Shown piece by piece: positions 28,472-35,210 of a DNA stretch of 35,210 bases; the first letter of the stretch is position 1, and every line of letters starts with the position of its first letter. The stretch spans positions 1 to 35,210 of the forward strand of contig JADGGV010000004.1 in the NCBI GenBank assembly GCA_019689775.1, read 5' to 3'. Under the pieces are notes generated by a model, which had not been told where the DNA came from, made no database searches, and saw nothing but the letters and a program-made list of their open reading frames with translations. Made by a program: the position numbers and the translations under genes. The DNA is from Gemmatimonadota bacterium (GTDB taxonomy: Bacteria; Gemmatimonadota; Gemmatimonadetes; Longimicrobiales; RSA9).

Positions 28472-28558
28472 AACAAATGGAGCGGATCGGGTCCTCCGAC
28501 GGACCCGACCGAAGGGCCCCGAGGCTCAGCCGCCGGCTGCGCTCGGGGCCTTTCGCTT
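28472..28558 (+). ncRNA. Candidate structured leader or small RNA ending in a terminator-like hairpin
   Basis: Hairpin TCGGGTCC/GGACCCGA (28487-28508), then GGCCCCGAG/CTCGGGGCC (28515-28550) with inner CAGCC/GGCTG, followed by TTTCGCTT. Confidence 0.5.
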
Positions 28559-28615
28559 CAACCGGAACCCGAGGGCCTCGAGCGCCCACGATCACTCTCC
28601 CCGCAGGAGCATCGC

Positions 28616-28912
28616 ATGCCGACCGCCTATGCCTCGGAGCCCGTCCGCAGCCTCGCCGCCGCGGATACCGGCGAGGCGATCCAGATCCGCCGCATCCTGT
28701 TCGGTGCACTCCGTGCCCTCTGCGCCGACCTCGGCCTACGTGAGGGCGAGATCGTGCGTTGCCGCGCCGGAACCCCATCGCAGCTCATGCTGGAGACGCC
28801 CACCGGCCGGGTCGTCGCCCTCCAGCGCGACTGGGCTCGCTTCATCCAGGTCAGCAACGCCGCTGCACACCCGCAGGCCGCCGGGCTTCACGCCGAGGTC
28901 GCCCGCGCCTGA
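28616..28912 (+). CDS. Small FeoA-like (SH3-type barrel) protein, 98 aa
   Basis: ADLGLREGEIVRCRAGTPSQLMLETPTGRVVALQRDWARFIQV resembles the FeoA pattern (LGL.pG..v......p..l....g..iaL....a..i.V). SD AGGAG upstream. Confidence 0.55.
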   Translation: MPTAYASEPVRSLAAADTGEAIQIRRILFGALRALCADLGLREGEIVRCRAGTPSQLMLETPTGRVVALQRDWARFIQVSNAAAHPQAAGLHAEVARA

Positions 28913-28978
28913 GACCGGTCGCGACTGCTCGAGGCGCCGGCCCGGCCACACGGCCCGCGCCCCTCGAGCCGGCCCGGT

Positions 28979-29044
28979 CGACGCCCCGGCCGGCGCGGGC
29001 CCGCCGCAGCCACCTGTGGCTCGCTCGCGCCGGCCGGGGCGTCG
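28979..29044. repeat. Perfect 19-bp inverted repeat with nested hairpin
   Basis: CGACGCCCCGGCCGGCGCG (28979-28997) and CGCGCCGGCCGGGGCGTCG (29026-29044), 28-nt loop containing AGCCAC-CT-GTGGCT. Confidence 0.85.
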
Positions 29045-29060
29045 GGTTGGCGGGCACTTC

Positions 29061-29111
29061 GCACAATAACGCCATTCTTTCCTTGACAAATTGTGCGTGA
29101 GGCCGTATAGG
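29061..29111 (+). promoter_or_regulatory. Sigma70-like promoter with flanking dyad upstream of DUF4142 gene
   Basis: TTGACA (29083-29088), 17 bp, TATAGG (29106-29111); GCACAAT (29061-29067) and ATTGTGC (29090-29096) form an inverted repeat flanking the -35. Confidence 0.65.
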
Positions 29112-29117
29112 CAGACG

Positions 29118-29264
29118 CGGCAAGCGATCCGCGAGACGTCGCGGCGCGGTTAATGCCGCGCGGAGCAGACGCTTGCAGGGCGCGGCGGCTGGTGCGCCGA
29201 CGGCGCCCCCGGGGGGCGGGAGGCTCCCGCCTCCCTCGCTCGCACGGTCGAGACGGAGGGAGAC
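29118..29264 (+). promoter_or_regulatory. Structured 5' UTR with SD-sequestering hairpin
   Basis: GCAAGCG/CGCTTGC and TCCGCG/CGCGGA 5' stem (29120-29176); GGCGGGA-GGC-TCCCGCC (29215-29231); CTCCCTC (29231-29237) complementary to GAGGGAG (29256-29262), which covers the SD. Confidence 0.5.
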
Positions 29265-29900
29265 ATGGAGAAGCGAGGGTTGCTCACCTGGTCGGTCACC
29301 GTGGTGCTGATGCTGGGCGTGGTCGCGGGCTGTCGGCGGCAGTCGGAGGAAGGGGCGGCGGCCATGGGCACGCCGGCCGCCGGGGACACGACCGGCGCGA
29401 TGGCGCCGACGGCGCCGCCGGCGGCGACGCCCGCGCCCATGGCGCCGGCGCTGACGGACGCGCAGATCGCGCAGATCGCGCTCGCCGCGAACAGCGCGGA
29501 TAGCGCGAGCGGCGTGCTGGCGGAGGGGAAGGCGGTGGCGGCGGATGTGAAGGCGTTCGCGCGCCGGATGGTGACGGACCACTCGTCGCTGAACAAGCAG
29601 GCGACCGACCTGGCGAAGCGGCTGAACCTGACGCCGGCGCCGTCGGACGCGAGCACGGACCTCCAGAACAAGGCGGCCGACGCGCTGAAGGACCTGCGGG
29701 GGAAGACCGGGAAGGACTTCGACAAGGCGTACATCGACCACGAGGTCGCCTTCCATCAGGAGGTCCTGAACGCGCTGGATCAGCAGCTCATCCCGAACGC
29801 GCAGAACGCGGAGCTGAAGCAGTTGCTCCAGACGGCGCGGATGGGCGTGCAGCAGCACCTGGACATGGCCAAGCAGCTCCAGTCGAAGCTCAGTGTCTAG
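29265..29900 (+). CDS. DUF4142 domain lipoprotein
   Basis: Lipobox VVAGC; ALTDAQIAQIALAANSADSASGVLAEGKAVAADVKAFARRMVTDHSSLNKQ...DKAYIDHEVAFHQEVLNAL...ELKQLLQTARMGVQQHLDMAKQL is the DUF4142 pattern. Confidence 0.9.
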   Translation: MEKRGLLTWSVTVVLMLGVVAGCRRQSEEGAAAMGTPAAGDTTGAMAPTAPPAATPAPMAPALTDAQIAQIALAANSADSASGVLAEGKAVAADVKAFARRMVTDHSSLNKQATDLAKRLNLTPAPSDASTDLQNKAADALKDLRGKTGKDFDKAYIDHEVAFHQEVLNALDQQLIPNAQNAELKQLLQTARMGVQQHLDMAKQLQSKLSV

Positions 29901-30249
29901 CTCGGTGCGGCGGTTCGGCGCGCGGCGGCGGATGTTGCCGCGCGCCGCAGCCATCGGGCTGCTCGTGGCGGCCGCTGCGTCGTGCGCCCGACTGCGCCCG
30001 CGCAGCCACCTGGTACGGCTGCACGACTTCGGGTTCGCGCCCGACTCGCTCGTGGTGGCCGTTGGGGATACCGTGGTCTTCCGGAACGACGACGTCGTAC
30101 CGCACACGGCGACGCGAGTCGGCGGCGGCTGGGACTCGGGGGAGCTGGGCCCGGGCGCGAGCTGGCGACTGGTCGTGCGGCGGCCCGGGGCGGAGCACTA
30201 CTACTGCCGCTACCACCCGGGGATGAGGGGAGTGCTGCGGGTTCGTTGA
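29893..30249 (+). CDS. Plastocyanin/cupredoxin-like protein
   Basis: VRLHDFGFAPDSLVVAVGDTVVFRNDDVVPHTATRVGGGWDSGELGPGASWRLVVRRPGAEHYYCRYHPGMRGVLRV: His (VPHT), Cys (YYCRYHPGM) type-1 Cu ligands. GTG start overlapping DUF4142 stop. Confidence 0.88.
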   Translation: MSSSVRRFGARRRMLPRAAAIGLLVAAAASCARLRPRSHLVRLHDFGFAPDSLVVAVGDTVVFRNDDVVPHTATRVGGGWDSGELGPGASWRLVVRRPGAEHYYCRYHPGMRGVLRVR

Positions 30250-30266
30250 CGGAGCGATCCGCGGAG

Positions 30267-30350
30267 TGCCGGGAGTGGGACTCGAACCCACACGGGGGTG
30301 ACCCCCGGCGCATTTTGAGTGCGCTGCGTCTGCCGTTCCGCCATCCCGGC
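30267..30350 (-). tRNA. tRNA-Leu(CAA)
   Basis: Minus strand GCCGGGATGGCGGAACGGCAGACGCAGCGCACTCAAAATGCGCCGGGGGTCACCCCCGTGTGGGTTCGAGTCCCACTCCCGGCA: 7-bp acceptor, anticodon loop CTCAAAA, long variable arm CGGGGGTCACCCCCG; CCA not encoded. Confidence 0.95.
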
Positions 30351-30394
30351 GCGCGGATCGCCTCGAGCACTCAAAGATAACAGCCGGCGCGTGG

Positions 30395-30946
30395 CTACTC
30401 CAGCCCCTTCGGCGGTCCGAGGACCTCCCGCAGGATGATGGCGCGGCGCAGGTCGCGGACGCGGGTCCTGGGCGCCGCCGTCGGTGGCGGCTCCACCGGC
30501 ACCGGCACGGTCGGGCGGACCGACGGGGCGACCGACCCGCCGCCGGCGATCGTGCGCAGCCCACCCCCCGCGGGCTCCTCCAACGACGAGGCTTCCTCGA
30601 GGAGTCGCCCCTCGGCGACCTCCGCCTCCTCGTCCGCCCCGGCCTCCTCGTCGAACCGAGCGGGCGCCGGCCTGGCCGCGGGCTCCGGCGCGGACACCGG
30701 GCTCGGAGAAGACCGCGCCTCGCCCATCAGGATCCGCCAGAAATCGTCGGGGATCGTCACGGCGGCGCTGGACGGGTCAGGGGCGCGAGCACCGGGGAGC
30801 CGGCGCGGGTCGCCGGGCGCATACCGGCGCAGCTCCGGGTGCCGCGGGCGGCCGGCGCGCTGCCCTACCCCACCGGTCTTGCCCACCAGCCGAAGGATGT
30901 TCGCCAGGACGATGAACGCGATGACGACGACGGCGACGCCGCTCAT
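30395..30946 (-). CDS. Single-pass membrane protein, acidic/Pro-rich, unknown
   Basis: [26 protein letters not shown] segment; overlaps the floA stop, so probably the last gene of the operon. Confidence 0.6.
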   Translation of the reverse strand: MSGVAVVVIAFIVLANILRLVGKTGGVGQRAGRPRHPELRRYAPGDPRRLPGARAPDPSSAAVTIPDDFWRILMGEARSSPSPVSAPEPAARPAPARFDEEAGADEEAEVAEGRLLEEASSLEEPAGGGLRTIAGGGSVAPSVRPTVPVPVEPPPTAAPRTRVRDLRRAIILREVLGPPKGLE

Positions 30947-31932
30947 GGCGACGGCTCGACCGGCAGCACGTCGTCGGCGCCGCCCGCGATGGCGCGCCGC
31001 ATGTCGGTGTCCGCGCTGACGTTGCGGTAGCGCACATAGTCCATCACGCCGAGGTTGCCGCGGCGGAACGCCTCGGCGATGGCGAGCGGGATCTCCGCCT
31101 CGGCGGCCACGACCTTCGCGCGCATCTCCTGGACCTTGGCCTTCATCTCCTGCTCGGCGGCGACGGCCATGGCGCGGCGCTCCTCGGCCTTGGCCTGCGC
31201 GATGCGCTTGTCGGCCTCGGCCTGATCGGTCTGGAGCTGGGCGCCGATGTTCTTCCCGACATCGACGTCGGCGATGTCGATGGAGAGGATCTCGAACGCG
31301 GTGCCGGCATCGAGCCCCTTGCCGAGGACGGTCTTGGAGATGGCGTCGGGGTTCTCGAGCACCGTCTTGTGCGAGTCGGCGGAGCCGATGGTGGAGACGA
31401 TCCCCTCGCCCACACGGGCGAGGATCGTCTCCTCGCCCGCGCCGCCGACCAGCCGGTTGATGTTCGCGCGCACGGTCACGCGCGCGACGGCGATGAGCTG
31501 GATGCCGTCCTTGGCCATGGCCGCGACGCGGGGCGTCTCGATGACCTTGGGGTTGACGGAAACCTTGACGGCCTCGAGGACGTCGCGGCCGGCCAGGTCG
31601 ATGGCGGCCGCCTGCTGGAACGGCAGCGCGAGCTCGGCCTTGTCGGCGCTGATGAGGGCGTTGACGACCTTGTCGACGCGCCCGCCCGCCAGGTAATGGC
31701 TCTCGAGCTGGGAGGGCGTGAGCTGGAGCCCGGCCTTCGTCGCCGCGATGAGCGGTCCGATGATCGCGGCCGGATTCACCTTACGCAGGCGCATCCCGAC
31801 CAGGTCGGTGAGCCCGACGCGCACGCCGGCGAAGACGGCCGTGATCCAGAGCCGGACGGGGATGAACGACGCGAAGAGGAAGACGAGGATCAGCGCGAAC
31901 GCAAGGAGGAGGACCGGGAAGATCATGTCCAT
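30943..31932 (-). CDS. floA: Flotillin-like protein FloA
   Basis: [47 protein letters not shown]..., [51 protein letters not shown] typical of the UPF0365/FloA family. Confidence 0.95.
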   Translation of the reverse strand: MDMIFPVLLLAFALILVFLFASFIPVRLWITAVFAGVRVGLTDLVGMRLRKVNPAAIIGPLIAATKAGLQLTPSQLESHYLAGGRVDKVVNALISADKAELALPFQQAAAIDLAGRDVLEAVKVSVNPKVIETPRVAAMAKDGIQLIAVARVTVRANINRLVGGAGEETILARVGEGIVSTIGSADSHKTVLENPDAISKTVLGKGLDAGTAFEILSIDIADVDVGKNIGAQLQTDQAEADKRIAQAKAEERRAMAVAAEQEMKAKVQEMRAKVVAAEAEIPLAIAEAFRRGNLGVMDYVRYRNVSADTDMRRAIAGGADDVLPVEPSP

Positions 31933-31962
31933 CGGGGCCTCAGGGTGAAAGGGTCGCGGGCG

Positions 31963-32685
31963 CTATTCCGCGGGCCGCACGAGGTGGCGGTAGCCGTCCG
32001 ACTGCGCGATGACGACCGGCGTGCCGGCCGGGATGTAGCCGCCCTCGGCGACGACGTCGAGCCGCTCACCGCGGAACTCCGCGCTCCCGGAGGGGCGGAG
32101 GTCGGTGATCGCGGTGCCGACCGTACCGACGAGCTCCGGCCGGCCGGCGCGGGCGACATAGCCGCTCTCCCGGGACATGACCTCGCCCAGCACGACGCCG
32201 GAGCGGCCGAGCCGGTTGCTCTTCGGCAGCACGCGGAAGAGCGCCCAGATCGAGACGAGCGCCGCGATCAGGGTGGCGCCGAGGATCCCCGCGGCCTGGC
32301 TGTAGGCCTCGGGGGTGGCCGGGTGGCCGACCAGGCTGAGGTAGATGCTAGCCAGGACGGCGAGGGCGCCGAGCACACCGAAGGCGCCGACGCCGGGGAG
32401 CGCGATGGCCTCCAGGAGGAGCATGAGCACGCCGGCACCGAGGAGCACGAGCTCCAGCCAGCCCGTCATGCCGACGAGGAAGTGGCTGCCGAAGAAGAGG
32501 GCCAGCGCGAGGACGCCGAGCGCGCCCGCGAGCCCGTGCGTGAACGCCTTGACCTCGATGAGGATGCCGAGGACGCCGACGAGCAGGAGGACCGGGGCGA
32601 GCCATGGGCTGGCCAGGGCGCCGAGGACGAGATCGATCAGGCCCGGGTCGACGGCGAGGAGGGCGACGGCCGGGTGCATGGACAT
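31963..32685 (-). CDS. NfeD family membrane protein
   Basis: LLLVGVLGILIEVKAFTHGLAGALGVLALALFFGSHFLVGMTGWLELVLLGAGVLMLLLEAIALPGVGAFGVLG and C-terminal OB-like VGTVGTAITDLRPSGSAEFRGERLDVVAEGGYIPAGTPVVI. Confidence 0.92.
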   Translation of the reverse strand: MSMHPAVALLAVDPGLIDLVLGALASPWLAPVLLLVGVLGILIEVKAFTHGLAGALGVLALALFFGSHFLVGMTGWLELVLLGAGVLMLLLEAIALPGVGAFGVLGALAVLASIYLSLVGHPATPEAYSQAAGILGATLIAALVSIWALFRVLPKSNRLGRSGVVLGEVMSRESGYVARAGRPELVGTVGTAITDLRPSGSAEFRGERLDVVAEGGYIPAGTPVVIAQSDGYRHLVRPAE

Positions 32686-33458
32686 CACGGCCCCCCGGAA
32701 GCGCCGGCCTGGCCGAGGAGCTGGCGGGCGTAGTAGGCGCGGCGGATCGCGACGTCGTACTTCCCCGCGGCGATGGCCTCGCGGGCGCCCCGGACCAGCC
32801 GCTCGATCCGTTCGGCGCGGCGGACGGCGGCGTCGCCGTCGCGCGGGCCGACGGCGCGGCGGAGCGCCTCGAGCGCGCGCTCGTCGGCGGACGCGAGCCG
32901 GAGCGCGACCGCGCGTGGCGTGGTCTCCGCGAGGCGCTCGCTGGCGTCGAGCGTGGCGAGCACGGCGGCGGCGCGATCCCCCGCCCGCGCGGCCTCGCGG
33001 GCGCGCTGGAGCAGCGCGCCGCCGTCGGCCACGGCGTCGGCCAGCTCCGGCAGGTCGGCGCCCCGCAGCGCCGCGCCGGCCAGCTCGGACCACCGCTCCA
33101 GCTTCTGCTGCGCGGCGGCGAGCGCCACGCTGTCGAGGGAGGCGGCGAGGATCGGGGCCGCCAGGCGGTTGGCCTGCGTGCGGAGTGCGCGGGCGGACGG
33201 TGCGTCGGGCGCGCTGTCGGCACTGGCCCAGAGCCTCCGCGCCTGCGCGAGGCCGGCCGCATCCGGTGGCGCGAGCGCCGCGCTGTCCGCGGCCGCGGCC
33301 AGCTCCGGGAGGCCGGGGAGCGAGCTGCCGACCGCCAGCGCCGCGTGCGTCTCGGGCGTGACGAGCAGCGCCGTCGGCGCATCGGGCGCATCGGAGCACG
33401 CCGCGATCGCGGCGAGCAGGACGAGGAGCGGGCGGGCGCGTCGGCGCGAGCGAGGCAT
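32685..33458 (-). CDS. Putative lipoprotein, Ala-rich helical, unknown
   Basis: Signal peptide with lipobox LAAIAAC; TGATG coupling to nfeD; long amphipathic helices with a YYARQLLGQAG C-terminus. Confidence 0.65.
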   Translation of the reverse strand: MPRSRRRARPLLVLLAAIAACSDAPDAPTALLVTPETHAALAVGSSLPGLPELAAAADSAALAPPDAAGLAQARRLWASADSAPDAPSARALRTQANRLAAPILAASLDSVALAAAQQKLERWSELAGAALRGADLPELADAVADGGALLQRAREAARAGDRAAAVLATLDASERLAETTPRAVALRLASADERALEALRRAVGPRDGDAAVRRAERIERLVRGAREAIAAGKYDVAIRRAYYARQLLGQAGASGGP

Positions 33459-33602
33459 CGGTGGTGGCGAATGGAGGGGTCGTCCCGCGGACGCCAAAAG
33501 CTAGGCCTCACATGAGGAAACCGCAAGGTGCGCGGGCACTTGACCCGGCCGCCCGGCGAGGTCTAGGTTCACGGTCGAACGTCCGAACGAAAGGCCCGAG
33601 CC

Positions 33603-34250
33603 ATGGCGGACGAGCAGGCGCCGCACGACGAGAAGCTGACGCTCATCCTCCGCACCGCGGCGGCGATCTTCGCCGAGAAGGGCTACCACCGGGCGAGCAT
33701 CCGCGATATCAGCCGCGCGACCGGGATCAGCCTCTCGGGGCTGTACTACTACGTGCCGAGCAAGGAGGCGATCCTCTTCCGCATCCAGCAGCACGCCTTC
33801 GGGACGGTGGTCGAGAACCTGGAGCGGCGGCTGGACGGGGTCACCGACCCGGAGGAGCGCCTGCGGCTGTTCATCGAGAACCACCTTCGCTTCTTCGTGG
33901 CGAACATGAAGGAGATGAAGGTGCTCTCGCACGAGGCGACGGCGCTGTCGGGCGAGCTGCGCGAGCGCGTCGCGGCGCTGAAGCGGCGCTACACGGAGAT
34001 CTGCACCGGGATCCTGGCGGCGCTGCGCCCGGAGGCGGACGCGGCGTCGCTGCGGGTGGCGACGTTCTCGCTGTTCGGGATGATGAACTGGATCTACAAC
34101 TGGTACCACCCGGGGCGGGACGTGCCGGTGGATGCGCTGGCGGCGGAGATGATGCGCATCTTCCTGCGGGGCTATGTGGATGGGGTCGCGGACGGGGTCG
34201 CGCGACCGCTGAGCGGCGGGGCGGAGGCGGCGCCGACGTTCTGGCGGTGA
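33603..34250 (+). CDS. TetR family transcriptional regulator
   Basis: LTLILRTAAAIFAEKGYHRASIRDISRATGISLSGLYYYVPSKEAILFRIQ is a canonical TetR HTH. Confidence 0.95.
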   Translation: MADEQAPHDEKLTLILRTAAAIFAEKGYHRASIRDISRATGISLSGLYYYVPSKEAILFRIQQHAFGTVVENLERRLDGVTDPEERLRLFIENHLRFFVANMKEMKVLSHEATALSGELRERVAALKRRYTEICTGILAALRPEADAASLRVATFSLFGMMNWIYNWYHPGRDVPVDALAAEMMRIFLRGYVDGVADGVARPLSGGAEAAPTFWR

Positions 34251-34366
34251 TCGCCGGCGCGCGCCGCAGGCGCGGGTGAACGAGCGACCGCGAGGTCGCC
34301 CCCCAGATGCTGGGAACATGGACCGAGGCGGAGCCAGGCCGGCGCTGCCCACGAACGGAGGGTGTC

Positions 34367-35197
34367 ATGGCGAGTGTCATGGATCAGGCGACGACCGAGG
34401 AGGCGCGCACGCTGGTGCACTACGAGGCGCGGGACGGGGTGGCGATCCTGACGCTGGACGACCCACCGGCGAACACGTACACGTATGAGATGATGCGGCA
34501 GCTCGACGCCGCGATCCTGCGGGCGCGGATGGACGAGGCCGTGCACGTGATCGTGGTGACCGGCGCGGGGGAGAAGTTCTTCTGCGCAGGCGCCAACATC
34601 GCGATGCTGAACTCGGTGACGCCGCACTTCAAGTACTACTTCTGCCTGCACGCCAACGAGACGCTGAACCGGTTCGAGCAGACGCCGAAGCTGGTGATCG
34701 CGGCGTTGAACGGGCACACGGTGGGCGGGGGGCTCGAGATCGCGATGGCCGCGGACCTCCGCATCGCGCGCAAGGGTGCCGGGAAGATCGGCCTGCCGGA
34801 GATCAATCTGGGCGTGCTGCCGGGGACGGGCGGGACGCAGCGGCTGACGCGGCTCGTCGGCAAGAGCAAGGCGATCGAGCTGATGGTCACGGGCCGCACC
34901 TTCGACTTCGAGGAGGCGCAGGCGCTGGGGATCGTGGGCGACGTGGTGGAGGCGGCGAGCCGCGACGACTTCCTCGAGAAGGTCCTGGACTACGCGCGGC
35001 GCTTCACGCCGCCGAACGCGGCGGCGAAGGCGGTGGGCAACATCAAGCGCTCGGTGCAGACCGGGGGCGAGCTTCCGTTGCAGGACGCGCTGGCGGTCGA
35101 GCGCGAGCTACAGCAGTTGCTCTTCCAGAGCCAGGACGCGAAGGAGGGCCTGGCGGCGTACGTGGAGAAGCGGAAGCCGCAGTTCAGGGCGCAGTAG
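34367..35197 (+). CDS. Enoyl-CoA hydratase/isomerase family protein
   Basis: FFCAGANIAMLNS, ALNGHTVGGGLEIAMAADLRIARKGAGKIGLPEINLGVLPGTGGTQRLTRLVG, SD GGAGG upstream of ATG 34367. Confidence 0.95.
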   Translation: MASVMDQATTEEARTLVHYEARDGVAILTLDDPPANTYTYEMMRQLDAAILRARMDEAVHVIVVTGAGEKFFCAGANIAMLNSVTPHFKYYFCLHANETLNRFEQTPKLVIAALNGHTVGGGLEIAMAADLRIARKGAGKIGLPEINLGVLPGTGGTQRLTRLVGKSKAIELMVTGRTFDFEEAQALGIVGDVVEAASRDDFLEKVLDYARRFTPPNAAAKAVGNIKRSVQTGGELPLQDALAVERELQQLLFQSQDAKEGLAAYVEKRKPQFRAQ

Positions 35198-35210
35198 CTC
35201 GGGTGGGCGG

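Noticed and set aside
28477-28743. 88-aa ORF starting within the leader at 28477
   Set aside because: Composition and frame look random, and it overlaps both the hairpins and the FeoA-like gene in another frame.

Overview
This is a 35.2-kb, very GC-rich window. Gene content and style (long co-directional housekeeping operons, ComF/YicC/RadA/DnaB cluster, DUF4142, CBM48-type proteins) look like a Gemmatimonadota-type chromosome; that taxon call is inference only. About 19 kb is ordinary core metabolism and information processing on the minus strand. In plus-coordinate order: lipB, 2-oxoacid dehydrogenase E2 and E1-beta, secG, tpiA, pgk, an alpha/beta hydrolase, a zinc ribbon, gap, comF, aroE, LMW-PTP, Sua5/YrdC, ispD, radA, dnaB, uracil-DNA glycosylase, coaBC, rpoZ, gmk, yicC, a TonB-plug outer-membrane protein, pepA, icd and citrate synthase. 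The accessory part is a plus-strand island at about 25.2-30.25 kb. It holds an ECF sigma factor, a membrane protein shaped like an anti-sigma factor with a CBM48/AMPK1 glycogen-binding-like domain, a second secreted CBM48-like protein, a secreted repeat/Pro-Gly protein, a FeoA-like small protein, a DUF4142 lipoprotein and a cupredoxin. It is followed by tRNA-Leu(CAA), a minus-strand floA/nfeD operon with two uncharacterised partners, and a TetR plus enoyl-CoA hydratase pair. The best leads are: (1) the ECF sigma / CBM48-anti-sigma-like / CBM48-envelope cluster; (2) a leader that can sequester the Shine-Dalgarno of the DUF4142 gene and has an alternative pairing; (3) a canonical intrinsic terminator inside the signal-peptide codons of the TonB-plug gene; (4) a promoter plus terminator-like leader or sRNA before the FeoA-like gene; (5) an unannotated-looking 75-aa ORF with its own promoter and structured leader. 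No CRISPR array, transposase, phage or obvious defence system was seen.
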